The position numbers and the translations under genes are program-made. Positions 31,277 to 41,794 of a DNA stretch of 64,000 bases are shown here, one piece after another. Source of the stretch: Burkholderiaceae bacterium (GTDB lineage: Bacteria > Pseudomonadota > Gammaproteobacteria > Burkholderiales > Burkholderiaceae_B); NCBI GenBank assembly GCA_030158305.1, contig JAOATE010000047.1, positions 62,001-126,000 on the forward strand, given 5' to 3'. Each line of letters opens with the position of its first letter. Within the stretch, counting starts at the first letter, position 1. The notes under the pieces are model-generated. The model had not been told where the DNA came from, made no database searches, and was given only the letters and a program-made list of their open reading frames with translations.

Positions 31277-31305
31277 TAGCCTGTCACTATTCATTAGGAG
31301 CAGGC

Positions 31306-31677
31306 ATGTTTCCAGTACTTAGCAGTTCACAACTCCATCGACCTGCGCTGAGCGCTATCGTGGTCGGGGCAGATCGCCTCGGTAATATCCCAAATCTTTT
31401 GCGTGGTCATAACATTGCCATTACCCACCATATCAGTGGTCGGGATCCCGCACATCAAAAAAAGACGCTTGCGCTGCCCAGTGGCACACAAATCGTGATT
31501 CTTTTGACAGACTTTTTAGGCCATAACGTGATGAAAACGTTCAGGAATGCAGCTCAAAAGTCTGGGGTAAAGGTCGTGGCGTGCCGACGCAGCGTGTGTG
31601 CGATGCAGCAAGCTCTCGAGCAATGTGGTTTGTGTCAGTGCGCTGGATTAGCGCGATGCGAGCAGAGTGGGGTCTAG
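31306..31677 (+). CDS. DUF2325-domain-like protein with Cys-rich C-terminus
   Basis: SAIVVGADRLGNIPNLLRGHNIAITHHISGR...VKVVACRRSVCAMQQALEQC. Confidence 0.75.
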   Translation: MFPVLSSSQLHRPALSAIVVGADRLGNIPNLLRGHNIAITHHISGRDPAHQKKTLALPSGTQIVILLTDFLGHNVMKTFRNAAQKSGVKVVACRRSVCAMQQALEQCGLCQCAGLARCEQSGV

Positions 31678-32259
31678 ACGACGGGCGCCTGTATAACGGG
31701 CCGTCCAGTAGCGTTGTTTCATGTCTTCGATCCGCACCACGCTTCCGCGGGTTGGGGAATGGACAAATTTGTCCTGTCCTAGATACACACCCACATGAGA
31801 ATAACGGGTGCCCAGGGTGTTAAAAAACACGAGATCGCCGACTTGAAGGTCTTTTTTGCTGACGGTATCGCCAAACTTAGCGATGTCGTCGGCACGGGGA
31901 GGGAGTTTTAGACCTAGCGAGCGTTGAGCAGAATAGACAACCAAACCACTGCAATCAAAACCCGTTTCAGGTGACTTGCCACCCCATTTGTAGCGAATAC
32001 CCAACTGGTTCAGTGCCTGATTGGCCAGAGGATGGTCAATCAACCCCAAGCCAGCTACATATTGAGGACCCGCTGCAAAAGCACCGATCGGATCGGCGGA
32101 GTTACGCCAGTCAGAGCTTGAGCGAAGTCCTTTGCCTGAACCGTCTTGAGCGCAACCAGACAACACTGCAATACCCAAGCACACCCACATCACGCGGATG
32201 CTTTGCAGCAGGCGAGATGAATAAAGGGTACTTGTTTGTGCGGTGGATTTGACCGTCAT
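31648..32259 (-). CDS. NlpC/P60 family (C40) lipoprotein peptidase
   Basis: Lipobox LSGC, GGKSPETGFDCSGLVVYSAQ, YSHVGVYLG. Confidence 0.93.
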   Translation of the reverse strand: MTVKSTAQTSTLYSSRLLQSIRVMWVCLGIAVLSGCAQDGSGKGLRSSSDWRNSADPIGAFAAGPQYVAGLGLIDHPLANQALNQLGIRYKWGGKSPETGFDCSGLVVYSAQRSLGLKLPPRADDIAKFGDTVSKKDLQVGDLVFFNTLGTRYSHVGVYLGQDKFVHSPTRGSVVRIEDMKQRYWTARYTGARRLDPTLLASR

Positions 32260-32371
32260 CGTTCAGATTTGCTCGGTAAAAAAAGCGAAAGGAAAGGCTC
32301 GTGCAAGCTTTAGCTGCCACAATAGTAGTACAAAAAGCCACAGAATTCCAAAAAAGTAGTCGGAGACAGTC

Positions 32372-34258
32372 ATGCAGGTGATCAAAAGCACTCACCAAAG
32401 CTCCCTGAATGATAGGGATCAATTCTGGTCAAAAGAGGCGCAACTTGTCCATTGGGAAACACCTTTTGAGCAAGTTTTAGACTTTTCCAACCCTCCGTTT
32501 GCCAAATGGTATGTGGGTGGCAAGACAAATTTATGTTTTAACGCAGTCGATCGATGGCTGGACGCGCAGGCAGACGAGCCTGCCTTGATCTGGGTATCAA
32601 CCGAGGTCGATCAAGAGCAAATCTACACACGTCGCCAAATTTACCAGGAAGTCAATGCGGTGGCTGCGATGTTGGTCGCTCAGGGAGTCGGTCAGGGAGA
32701 TCGAGTCCTGATATACATGCCTATGGTGCCCGCGGCTGTGTTTGCGATGTTAGCCTGCGCACGCTTAGGGGCCATTCATTCGGTTGTGTTTGGTGGCTTT
32801 GCCTCGGTGAATCTGGCACAGCGCATTGATGATGCCGCCCCAAAGGTCATTATTTGCGCAGATGCGGGTTCACGCGCTGGCAAAGTGACCCCTTATAAAC
32901 CCTTGATGGATAAAGCGATCTCCCTGTCGACGCGCCCGCCAGAGAAAGTCATCGTCGTGAATCGCGGCTTGTACCCCTTCGAACCCGTTGCCGGCCGTGA
33001 TCTGGACTATGACACCTTGCGACAGGAGTTTGATGGTGTTGAGGTGCCGGTCACCTGGCTAGAGTCCTCTTCGCCTAGTTACGTTCTGTATACCTCCGGT
33101 ACAACGGGCAAGCCAAAGGGCGTTCAGCGAGATACGGGCGGCTATGCGGTGGCGCTGGCCTCTTCGATGCAGCGGATTTTTAACGGTAAACCTGGCGATA
33201 CCTATTTGTGCACCAGCGATATTGGCTGGGTGGTGGGGCATTCCTATATTGTGTATGGACCTCTGATTGCCGGTCAGACCACAATTTTGTACGAGGGCAC
33301 ACCAGTGCGCCCGGACGGGGGCATTCTCTGGAGCCTGGTTGAGCGATTTAAAGTCAATACGATGTTTTCTGCTCCAACCGCGATTCGTGTCCTAAAAAAG
33401 CAAGATCCTGCACTGCTCAAAAAATATGATCTTTCCAGCCTGCGTGCTCTCTATATGGCAGGCGAGCCTCTTGACGAGCCCACCGCCCAATGGATTGCGG
33501 AGGGGTTGGGCAAGCCGATCATTGACAACTACTGGCAAACCGAGACGGGATGGCCGATTTTGGCTGCTCAGCCCGGCATCGAGCAGGTTCAGACAAAGTT
33601 CGGCAGCCCATCGTTTCCCGTCTACGGTTTTGACGTCCGAGTGCTCAATGAGCAAACAGGCGAAGATCTGGGCCCGGATGAAAAAGGCGTTGTGGCGATC
33701 GTTCCGCCGTTGCCTCCCGGTGCCATGACCACCATCTGGGGAGATGATGCCCGCTTTGTGGATACCTATTTTTCCTCTATTCCCGGACGTAAGGTGTATT
33801 CGACCTTTGACTGGGGACTGGTCGACAAAGAAGGCTACTGGTTTATTTTGGGCCGCACCGACGACGTCATTAATGTGGCGGGGCATCGTTTGGGAACCAG
33901 AGAAATTGAGGAGTCGATCAATAGTCACCCCGCGGTCGCTGAGTCGGCCGTGGTGGGAATTGCTGACGCGCTCAAGGGTCAGGTCGCCGTAGGATTTGCA
34001 GTGTTGCGCGATCCGACGCTGTATGTTGATGCTGCAGCGAACATGAAGCTTGAAGGCGACATCATGAAATTGGTCGATGAGCAGCTTGGCCCTGTCGCGC
34101 GACCTGCTCGTGTTCGCTTTGTCACAGCGCTGCCTAAAACGCGGTCTGGTAAAGTTCTCCGCCGGGCCATTGTGGCGGTGTGCGAAGGACGAGACCCAGG
34201 CGATCTCACCACAATTGAAGACCCCAGTGCACTTGAACAAATTAAGGATTCACTATGA
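32372..34258 (+). CDS. prpE: Propionate--CoA ligase (PrpE-like)
   Basis: [50 protein letters not shown]. Confidence 0.88.
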   Translation: MQVIKSTHQSSLNDRDQFWSKEAQLVHWETPFEQVLDFSNPPFAKWYVGGKTNLCFNAVDRWLDAQADEPALIWVSTEVDQEQIYTRRQIYQEVNAVAAMLVAQGVGQGDRVLIYMPMVPAAVFAMLACARLGAIHSVVFGGFASVNLAQRIDDAAPKVIICADAGSRAGKVTPYKPLMDKAISLSTRPPEKVIVVNRGLYPFEPVAGRDLDYDTLRQEFDGVEVPVTWLESSSPSYVLYTSGTTGKPKGVQRDTGGYAVALASSMQRIFNGKPGDTYLCTSDIGWVVGHSYIVYGPLIAGQTTILYEGTPVRPDGGILWSLVERFKVNTMFSAPTAIRVLKKQDPALLKKYDLSSLRALYMAGEPLDEPTAQWIAEGLGKPIIDNYWQTETGWPILAAQPGIEQVQTKFGSPSFPVYGFDVRVLNEQTGEDLGPDEKGVVAIVPPLPPGAMTTIWGDDARFVDTYFSSIPGRKVYSTFDWGLVDKEGYWFILGRTDDVINVAGHRLGTREIEESINSHPAVAESAVVGIADALKGQVAVGFAVLRDPTLYVDAAANMKLEGDIMKLVDEQLGPVARPARVRFVTALPKTRSGKVLRRAIVAVCEGRDPGDLTTIEDPSALEQIKDSL

Positions 34259-34662
34259 AAACCAAAGTTGTATTGACCGATGCAGATGTTTCACTGATTC
34301 TCGACGCGGCGAAAGCCCATGCCCATCAACATAAATGGGCCGTGACGATCGCCGTGGTGGACGACGGCGGACACATGCTCGGTATGCAGCGCTTGGATGG
34401 TGCCAACACAATTTCGGCCTACATTGCGCCCGCCAAAGCGCACACAGCTGCGATGGGCGCCCGCGAGTCCAAGATTTACGAGGATGTGATTAACAAAGGC
34501 CGGATGTCCTTTTTGTCCGCACCTTTGTTACAGGGCATGCTTGAAGGCGGCTTGCCGATTCTTGTGGATGGCGTGACGATCGGAGCGGTTGGCGTATCGG
34601 GTGTGCAGTCTCATGAGGATGCCCAGATTGCTGCTGCAGGCATCGCTGCATTAAAAATTTAA
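34255..34662 (+). CDS. GlcG/HbpS-like (DUF336) protein
   Basis: AHAHQHKWAVTIAVVDDGGHMLGMQRLDGA; ATGA overlap with prpE. Confidence 0.88.
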   Translation: MKTKVVLTDADVSLILDAAKAHAHQHKWAVTIAVVDDGGHMLGMQRLDGANTISAYIAPAKAHTAAMGARESKIYEDVINKGRMSFLSAPLLQGMLEGGLPILVDGVTIGAVGVSGVQSHEDAQIAAAGIAALKI

Positions 34663-34727
34663 CTGTCGTTATTAAGTTGTATTGATCAAACCCACTTCCT
34701 ACCGGATGAAAGAGGAGACTCCCTTTT

Positions 34728-36707
34728 ATGTCTAATTCGATTGAATCAATAATGATCGAGACGCGCGTTTTTCCACCCCCAGCGGAATTCGCCAAGCAAG
34801 CCAATGTCTCGCAGGCGGCTGGTTACATGGCATTGCTTGAGGAGTCTGATCGGGATCCGGAAGGTTTCTGGGGACGCCTGGCACGCGAGGAGTTGCACTG
34901 GAATAAGCCCTTTACCAAAGTGCTGGATGAATCACGTGCGCCTTTTTATGAGTGGTTTGGCGACGGTGAGCTCAACGTGTCCGCGAACTGTCTGGACGCG
35001 AATCTAAAAAATGGTAATGCGAATAAAGTCGCGATCATTTTTGAGTCGGACAGTGGTGACGTTCAAAAAGTGACCTATCAACAACTGTACGAACGCGTGT
35101 GCCAGTTTGCAAATGGCTTGAAATCACTGGGCTACAAGACCGGTGACCGCTCGATTATTTATTTGCCCATGTCTGTCGAGGCAGTGGTTGCGATGCAGGC
35201 CTGCGCCCGCCTCGGGATTACGCACTCGGTTGTGTTTGGTGGTTTTTCCTCCAAAAGCTTGCATGAACGTATTACCGACGTGGGTGCCACGCTCGTGATT
35301 ACCGCGGACGAGCAGATGCGTGGCGGCAAGGCGATCGCGCTCAAGCCGGCGGTCGACGAAGCCCTTGGTATGGGCGGTTGCGAGGCTGTGCGACATGTCA
35401 TCGTTTACAAGCGTACGGGCGGCAAGATTGCCTGGGATGCCAAGCGCGATGTGTGGATGGACGCGTTGTCGGAAAATCAGGCCAAAGAATGCCCGGCTGT
35501 GCCTGTCAATGCGGAGCATCCGCTGTTCATTTTGTATACCTCGGGCTCGACTGGCAAACCAAAGGGTGTGCAGCACTCTTCTGGTGGCTATTTGCTCTGG
35601 GCAAAAATGACCATGAAGTGGGTCTTTGACGCCAAGGCAAATGATGTGTTCTGGTGTACGGCGGATGTGGGCTGGGTGACAGGTCACACGTATATCGCCT
35701 ATGGTCCCCTGGCTGCCGGCATGACACAGATTGTGTTTGAAGGTGTGCCAACCTATCCGGATGCTGGCCGTTTCTGGAAAATGATTCAGGATCACAAGGC
35801 GACGATTTTCTACACGGCACCTACGGCGATTCGTTCGTTGATCAAGGCCTCAGAGGCCACTGAAGCCCATCATCCAAAGTCTTATGACTTGAGCAGTTTG
35901 CGTTTGCTCGGTTCAGTGGGTGAGCCCATCAATCCTGAAGCTTGGATGTGGTATCACAACAATGTCGGGGGCGGACGTTGTCCGATCGTGGATACGTGGT
36001 GGCAGACTGAGACCGGCGGTCACATGATTACCCCTTTGCCAGGCTCGACTCCGCTCAAGCCTGGTTCGTGCACGACGCGTTTGCCTGGCATCACGGCTGC
36101 CATCGTGGACGAAACGGGTGGTGATGTTGAGGCGGGACACGGAGGCTTTCTGGTGATTAAGCGTCCCTGGCCATCGATGATTCGTAACATCTGGGGTGAT
36201 CCCGATCGTTTTGTTAAAAGCTATTTCCCGCCAGAACTCGGTGGCTATTACCTTGCGGGAGATGGTGCCCAATGCGACAAGGATGGCTGTTTCTGGATCA
36301 TGGGCCGTATTGATGACGTGCTGAACGTTTCAGGTCATCGCTTGGGAACGATGGAGGTTGAGTCAGCCTTGGTGGCCCATCCGATGGTGGCAGAGGCGGC
36401 TGTCGTGGGACGTCCTGATGACACCACCGGTGAGGCTGTCGTGGCCTTTGTCGTGCTCAAGCGTACGCGTCCCGAAGGCGACGAGGCGATTGCGCTTGGC
36501 AAAGAGTTACGTAATTGGGTCGCCAAAGAAATCGGACCGATCGCCAAACCAAAAGAAATTCGCTTTGGTGACAACTTACCCAAAACACGCTCAGGCAAGA
36601 TCATGCGACGGTTGTTGCGTGTCGTGGCCAAGGGTGAAAAAGTCACACAGGATGTGTCCACTCTGGAAAATCCTGCGATTTTGGATCAGTTATCTACACC
36701 GGTATAA
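34728..36707 (+). CDS. acs: Acetyl-CoA synthetase
   Basis: [46 protein letters not shown]. Confidence 0.96.
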   Translation: MSNSIESIMIETRVFPPPAEFAKQANVSQAAGYMALLEESDRDPEGFWGRLAREELHWNKPFTKVLDESRAPFYEWFGDGELNVSANCLDANLKNGNANKVAIIFESDSGDVQKVTYQQLYERVCQFANGLKSLGYKTGDRSIIYLPMSVEAVVAMQACARLGITHSVVFGGFSSKSLHERITDVGATLVITADEQMRGGKAIALKPAVDEALGMGGCEAVRHVIVYKRTGGKIAWDAKRDVWMDALSENQAKECPAVPVNAEHPLFILYTSGSTGKPKGVQHSSGGYLLWAKMTMKWVFDAKANDVFWCTADVGWVTGHTYIAYGPLAAGMTQIVFEGVPTYPDAGRFWKMIQDHKATIFYTAPTAIRSLIKASEATEAHHPKSYDLSSLRLLGSVGEPINPEAWMWYHNNVGGGRCPIVDTWWQTETGGHMITPLPGSTPLKPGSCTTRLPGITAAIVDETGGDVEAGHGGFLVIKRPWPSMIRNIWGDPDRFVKSYFPPELGGYYLAGDGAQCDKDGCFWIMGRIDDVLNVSGHRLGTMEVESALVAHPMVAEAAVVGRPDDTTGEAVVAFVVLKRTRPEGDEAIALGKELRNWVAKEIGPIAKPKEIRFGDNLPKTRSGKIMRRLLRVVAKGEKVTQDVSTLENPAILDQLSTPV

Positions 36708-36737
36708 ATACCGAATAGCCACATGAGGTGTAGGTTT

Positions 36738-36765
36738 AAAGGGTCTCGAAAGAGGCCCTTTTTTG
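36738..36765 (+). terminator. Rho-independent terminator after acs
   Basis: AAAGGGTCTC-GAAA-GAGGCCCTTTTTT. Confidence 0.85.
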
Positions 36766-36806
36766 TTGTGCTGAGCAAATGAGGGGTAGACTGCAACTCA
36801 CCTATT

Positions 36807-37277
36807 TTGGAGATGATCATGACGATTGCAATTTTGCTTGTGCTGCACTTGTTGGCTGCGTTGATTTGGGTGGGCGGAATGTTTTTCGCGCACAGTGCGT
36901 TGCGTCCAACCGCCGCTGAGGTGTTGCAACCTCCTGAGCGTCTGACATTGTTATGTGGTGTATTCAAGCGCTTTTTTATTTGGGTCAAGGTGTCGATCGT
37001 CGTGTTGTATGTCACGGGCTTTGGTCTGATTTCGCTGATGGGATCGCAAGCTAAGCTCGGCGGACACGTGCATGCGATGATATTGCTTGCGGTGGTGATG
37101 ACCGTCATTTTTGGCTATATCTATGCGCGTCCATTCAAGAAGCTCAAGCTTGCGGTCGCAGACAAACACTGGCCGGTAGGAGCTCAGGCACTTGGACAAA
37201 TCCGTGCGTTGATGTTGACGAATCTTGGGCTTGGTATCGTGACGGTTGTGATCGGTGCAGGCGGGCGTTATTTTTGA
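36807..37277 (+). CDS. CopD-like membrane protein
   Basis: Four predicted TMs, LHLLAALIWVGGMFFAHSALRP; real start probably 36819 (ATGATCATG region). Confidence 0.75.
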   Translation: MEMIMTIAILLVLHLLAALIWVGGMFFAHSALRPTAAEVLQPPERLTLLCGVFKRFFIWVKVSIVVLYVTGFGLISLMGSQAKLGGHVHAMILLAVVMTVIFGYIYARPFKKLKLAVADKHWPVGAQALGQIRALMLTNLGLGIVTVVIGAGGRYF

Positions 37278-37348
37278 TTGTTTGCGGCTGATTGATTTGG
37301 CTTCGTGTTAGCTGTTAAATTGCGAAGGCATTCAACCAAGGAGAAGCA

Positions 37349-38200
37349 ATGAAACTCGTACGTTATGGCGCGAAGGGCAAAGAAAAACCCGGCCTGATCG
37401 ACAAAGAAGGCAAGTTACGCGACTTGTCTGGCGTGGTGTCAGACATCACAACCGAGCAGCTGTCCTCAGCCGCACTCGCCAAGCTCGCCAAAATCAAGAC
37501 GAGCACATTGCCATTGGTCAAAGGCAAGCCACGCTATGGCGTGCCGCTCGCCAATGTCGGCAAGTTTCTGGCGATTGGTTTGAACTACTCGGATCATGCG
37601 GCCGAAGCCGGCATGCCCTGTCCAAAAGAGCCCATCATTTTCTTTAAGGCCGACACCAGTTTGTCCGGTCCCAATGACAAGGTGATGTTGCCCAAGGGCT
37701 CCAAAAAGTCAGACTGGGAAGTCGAACTCGCGTTCGTGATTGGTAAAAAAGCCCGATACGTCAGCAAGAAAGACGCACTGAAATATGTTGCAGGATATTG
37801 CCTGGTCAACGATATTTCTGAGCGCGAGTATCAACTCGAGCGAGGCGGTACTTGGGACAAGGGCAAAGGTTGCGATACCTTTGGCCCAGTCGGCCCCTGG
37901 TTGGTCACGACCGACGAAATCAAAGATCCACAAAAACTCGACATGTGGCTTGACGTCAATGGCAAGCGCTTTCAGACGGGCAATACTCAGACTATGATTT
38001 TTGATGTGGCCACGATTGTGAGTTACGTCAGTGAATTCATGACCTTGATGCCAGGTGACATTATCACGACGGGTACGCCTCCTGGTGTTGGCATGGGCGT
38101 CAAACCCAAGCCTCGCTATCTCAAAGCAGGCGACGTCATGACGCTGGGTATCCAGGGTCTGGGCGAGCAGCGTCAGGAAGTGATCGCGTTTAAAAAGTAA
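37349..38200 (+). CDS. Fumarylacetoacetate hydrolase family protein
   Basis: AIGLNYSDHAAEAG, YCLVNDISEREYQLERGGTWDKGKGCDTFGPVGPW, GDIITTGTPPGVGMG. Confidence 0.94.
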   Translation: MKLVRYGAKGKEKPGLIDKEGKLRDLSGVVSDITTEQLSSAALAKLAKIKTSTLPLVKGKPRYGVPLANVGKFLAIGLNYSDHAAEAGMPCPKEPIIFFKADTSLSGPNDKVMLPKGSKKSDWEVELAFVIGKKARYVSKKDALKYVAGYCLVNDISEREYQLERGGTWDKGKGCDTFGPVGPWLVTTDEIKDPQKLDMWLDVNGKRFQTGNTQTMIFDVATIVSYVSEFMTLMPGDIITTGTPPGVGMGVKPKPRYLKAGDVMTLGIQGLGEQRQEVIAFKK

Positions 38201-38216
38201 GACAGTCAATTTGGAC

Positions 38217-38250
38217 AAAAATTAGACAGCCCGAGGGCTGTCTAATTTTT
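38217..38250. terminator. Bidirectional terminator between convergent genes
   Basis: AAAAATTAGACAGCCC-GA-GGGCTGTCTAATTTTT, 16-bp perfect arms with A/T tracts on both sides. Confidence 0.9.
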
Positions 38251-38257
38251 TGTTCAA

Positions 38258-39193
38258 TCAGAATCGGTCGCGTAGGGCCTGGGCGCAGAGTTTGACCGCT
38301 GTGTTGGCTTCGTCGAGAATTCGACCCAGCGGGACAAAGCCATGAATCTGACGCTCAAAGCACACATATTGCGTGGGGACACCCGCTGTCGATAGCTTGT
38401 CGGCATAGGCATAGCCCTCATCACGCAAGGGATCGTATCCAGCGGTGAGCACAAAGGCAGGCGGCAAACCGGAGTGGTCTTTGGCCAGCATCGGCGAGGC
38501 GCGCCAGTCTTGGCGCATCCACGTCTCAGGCATGTAATGTCCATAAAAGTAATCCATCGAATCTCGGGTGAGCAAATAACCTTGACCATTGGTGCGCATC
38601 GAGTCGCGCTCGCAACTCGCATCGGTCACGGGGTAGATCAGCAGTTGCAAAACGGGCTTGAAGGCTCCGTCTTGTTTGAGCGCCAAGGCAACGACTGCCG
38701 CCAGTTGGCCGCCTGCGCTATCGCCACCCACTGCAATCCGCGCGGCATCAATGTTTAGTGTGGATGCGTGTGCATGCACCCATTTGGTCGCAGCGATACA
38801 GTCGTCTGCTGCGGCAGGAAAAATGTGCTCGGGAGCGAGTCGATAGTCGACGGAAAACACGGCGCACTGGGCTTGATTGGATAGCGTGCGACACAGCACA
38901 TCGTGTGTCTCGAGATCGCCAATTACATGACCCCCACCATGGTAATACACCAGGGCAGGCAAGCTTGCCGTCGCCGTCGAGCCTAGCGGCCGGTAGTGGC
39001 GCACCGTGATCGCACCTGCGGGACCTGGAACTTTGATATCGAGAGCTTGCGCAACCTCTGGCGCATCGGGCTGGCTAAAAAAGCGCCGCTCGGCGTAGAA
39101 CAGTCGAGCTTGTACAGGCTCTGTTGTATGAACTGGGGGAATCCCTTTTTCAACAACGAGATCAATCAGGGCCTTGGCTTGTGGATCGAGCAT
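38258..39193 (-). CDS. Alpha/beta hydrolase (HSL-type lipase/esterase)
   Basis: YYHGGGHVIGD oxyanion motif, GDSAGGQ nucleophile. Confidence 0.93.
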   Translation of the reverse strand: MLDPQAKALIDLVVEKGIPPVHTTEPVQARLFYAERRFFSQPDAPEVAQALDIKVPGPAGAITVRHYRPLGSTATASLPALVYYHGGGHVIGDLETHDVLCRTLSNQAQCAVFSVDYRLAPEHIFPAAADDCIAATKWVHAHASTLNIDAARIAVGGDSAGGQLAAVVALALKQDGAFKPVLQLLIYPVTDASCERDSMRTNGQGYLLTRDSMDYFYGHYMPETWMRQDWRASPMLAKDHSGLPPAFVLTAGYDPLRDEGYAYADKLSTAGVPTQYVCFERQIHGFVPLGRILDEANTAVKLCAQALRDRF

Positions 39194-39227
39194 GACATTG
39201 TTTCCGAAAAAGGGGTTGAGAGAAGAT

Positions 39228-39515
39228 TTAGCGTATTTCGATCTCTACAAAGACCACTTCATGATCGCTTGCGTTGATCACATTGTGATTGACGCCAGCA
39301 CCACGGGTATAGGACTTGCCAAGTACCAAGGGAAACTCCTTGAGACCGTCAGGTGTCTCGAGATGAAGCAGACCATTGGTCGTGGGGACCACCACATAGT
39401 CGTGGCCATGGGTGTGCCAGCCCGTCTCGGCACCGGGGGCGAAACGCCACTCGGTGACGATGACGCGGTCGTTGTCGATCTGAGTGGTGGGCGTGGCTTG
39501 AGGACGTGTTGTCAT
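39228..39515 (-). CDS. Cupin-domain protein
   Basis: FAPGAETGWHTHGHDYVVVPTTNG. Confidence 0.85.
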   Translation of the reverse strand: MTTRPQATPTTQIDNDRVIVTEWRFAPGAETGWHTHGHDYVVVPTTNGLLHLETPDGLKEFPLVLGKSYTRGAGVNHNVINASDHEVVFVEIEIR

Positions 39516-39536
39516 GATGTGTGTTTCCTTTGGAAA

Positions 39537-41183
39537 TTACATGCCGGTATAGACCGGACCCTCACCACCTTGTGGTGTGACCCAGACGATGTTTTGTGTG
39601 GGGTCCTTGATGTCGCAGGTTTTGCAATGTACGCAATTTTGCGCATTGATTTGCAAACGATCTGCACCCTGGTCGTCCTTGATGTATTCGTACACGCCCG
39701 CTGGACAATAACGCGCCTCAGGCCCCCCGAACTTCGCCAAGTTGATAGACACCGGGACAGACGCATCCTTGAGTGTCAGGTGGATGGGCTGATTTTCTTC
39801 GTGATTGGTGTTGGAGATAAACACCGAGCTCAAACGATCAAAGGTCAGTACGCCATCTGGTTTTGGATAGTCGATCTTGACGCAGTCGGCGGCCGGCTTG
39901 AGGCAGGCGTGGTCAGGTTTGTCGCGATGGATGGTCCAGGGCATATTGCCCTTGAGCAGCCATTGCTCGATGCCGGTCATCAGCGTACCGATGGAGCGGC
40001 CTTTTTTGAACCATTGTTTGAAGTTACGTGCTTTATTCAGCTCGGTATGCAACCATGAGCTTTCGAAAGCGGCCGGGTAGGCGGGAAGCTCGTCATGGCT
40101 GCGTTCGGCAACCAAAGCGTCGAACGCCGCTTCGGCGGCCATCATGCCGGATTTGATCGCGGCGTGACTGCCCTTGATGCGTGACGCATTTAAGAAACCC
40201 GCTTCGCAGCCGACCAGCGCGCCACCTGGAAACACTAGCTTGGGCAAAGACAACAAACCGCCTGCGGTAATCGCACGCGCGCCATAGGCAATGCGTTTGC
40301 CGCCTTCGAAGGTGCCACGGATAGCAGGGTGTGTTTTATAACGCTGGAATTCCTCAAACGGTGAAATCCAGGGGTTGGCGTAATCCAGACCGACCACCAT
40401 GCCGACGGCGACCAGATTGTCATTGAGGTGATAAAGGAAGGAGCCGCCGTACGTATCCGCATCCAGTGGCCAGCCCGCGGTGTGCACCACCAGACCTGGG
40501 CGAGATTTGGAGGGTTCGACTTCCCAAAGCTCTTTTATGCCGATCCCGTAGCTTTGCGGATCGCGGTTCTGGTCGAGCTTGAATTTTTCGATCAGCTGGC
40601 GGCCGAGTTGACCGCGCGCACCTTCGGCGAAGATGGTGTATTTGGCGTGCAACTCCATCCCGGGTTGATACTGGTCGGTGGGTTGACCATCGCGACCCAC
40701 GCCCATATCGCCAGTGGCCACGCCACGCACTGCGCCTTTGTCGTCGTACAGGACTTCGGCCGCGGCAAAACCAGGAAAAATTTCAACGCCAAGGGCTTCG
40801 GCTTGTTCGCCCATCCAGCGGGCAACGCTGCCTAAGCTGACGATGTAGTTGCCGTGGTTTTGAAAACACTCCGGGAGCAGCCAGTTGGGTGTTTTTTGTG
40901 ATCCAGTGGGAGACAAAAACAGGAACTCATCTTCGGTGACCGCTGTGTTGAGCGGTGCGCCCATGGCTTTCCAGTCGGGCAGCAGTTCGGTTAGCGCCTT
41001 GGGGTCCATGATGGCGCCAGACAAAATGTGGGCGCCGATCTCGCTGCCTTTTTCAAGCACACAGACCGAAATCTCGTGATTGCGCTCTGCGGCAAGCTGT
41101 TTGAGGCGGATGGCTGTCGCCAGGCCGCCTGGGCCACCACCTACGACGACAACGTCGTATTCCATCGATTCACGTTCGGACAT
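39537..41183 (-). CDS. Electron transfer flavoprotein-ubiquinone oxidoreductase
   Basis: VVVVGGGPGGLATAIRLKQ, C-terminal 4Fe-4S C-x-HCKTCDIKDPTQNIVWVTPQGGEGPVYTGM. Confidence 0.96.
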   Translation of the reverse strand: MSERESMEYDVVVVGGGPGGLATAIRLKQLAAERNHEISVCVLEKGSEIGAHILSGAIMDPKALTELLPDWKAMGAPLNTAVTEDEFLFLSPTGSQKTPNWLLPECFQNHGNYIVSLGSVARWMGEQAEALGVEIFPGFAAAEVLYDDKGAVRGVATGDMGVGRDGQPTDQYQPGMELHAKYTIFAEGARGQLGRQLIEKFKLDQNRDPQSYGIGIKELWEVEPSKSRPGLVVHTAGWPLDADTYGGSFLYHLNDNLVAVGMVVGLDYANPWISPFEEFQRYKTHPAIRGTFEGGKRIAYGARAITAGGLLSLPKLVFPGGALVGCEAGFLNASRIKGSHAAIKSGMMAAEAAFDALVAERSHDELPAYPAAFESSWLHTELNKARNFKQWFKKGRSIGTLMTGIEQWLLKGNMPWTIHRDKPDHACLKPAADCVKIDYPKPDGVLTFDRLSSVFISNTNHEENQPIHLTLKDASVPVSINLAKFGGPEARYCPAGVYEYIKDDQGADRLQINAQNCVHCKTCDIKDPTQNIVWVTPQGGEGPVYTGM

Positions 41184-41299
41184 GAGAGTCTCCCTGCTTC
41201 CAAGTATGATGTTTGATTGAGGTGGATTGTATTGCACGCTTGAGACGTTTGAAGGCTGCTCGCCTTGCAAAGGCATGAACTGACCCTTTTGCTGTTGAT

Positions 41300-41761
41300 G
41301 TGGAGAAGATTGTGGTGCAACTCGAAGGATCGGCCCGCACGCTTGCGGTGGGCGATATTTTTGACTTTGACCTGCCGATGCGCTGGGCGGATGCGGATCC
41401 GCTCAATCATCTCAACAATGCCAACTATTTTCGCTATATGGAAGAGGGGCGAATCAGGATGTTTGTTGAGGGACGTGTGCAGCAGAGTGCCCGTTTTAGT
41501 CCTGTTGTGGTCCATTGTGCGTGTGACTTTAAAAAACCGATTACGTATCCCGCTTTGATCCGGGTGAGCCATCGGGTGGAGCGCATTGGCCGCTCCAGTA
41601 TGGAGCACGCGGTTGACTTATCTATCGTCCATCCCGAGGGGCTTGAGCTGTGCGCGCAAGGAAAGTCAATCATGGTCTGGATGGATTTTGAATTAAACCG
41701 TGGGCATCCGTGGCCCGAGGACGTCTTACAGGCCTTGGCAAGCTGTATAAATCGTCGATAA
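41300..41761 (+). CDS. Acyl-CoA thioesterase (4HBT fold)
   Basis: MRWADADPLNHLNNANYFRYMEEGR; GTG start. Confidence 0.85.
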   Translation: MEKIVVQLEGSARTLAVGDIFDFDLPMRWADADPLNHLNNANYFRYMEEGRIRMFVEGRVQQSARFSPVVVHCACDFKKPITYPALIRVSHRVERIGRSSMEHAVDLSIVHPEGLELCAQGKSIMVWMDFELNRGHPWPEDVLQALASCINRR

Positions 41762-41794
41762 TCGAATTTAGGTGACCTTCAAGGAGTCGTTCTG

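Noticed and set aside
33392-34240. 282-aa minus-strand ORF
   Set aside because: Shadow ORF antisense to prpE; composition and lack of motifs typical of reverse-strand reading
35124-35795. 223-aa minus-strand ORF
   Set aside because: Antisense to acs, no family features
39174-40058. 294-aa plus-strand ORF
   Set aside because: Antisense to the ETF-QO gene and the cupin gene, whose products have clear family motifs; no recognisable domain in the shadow ORF
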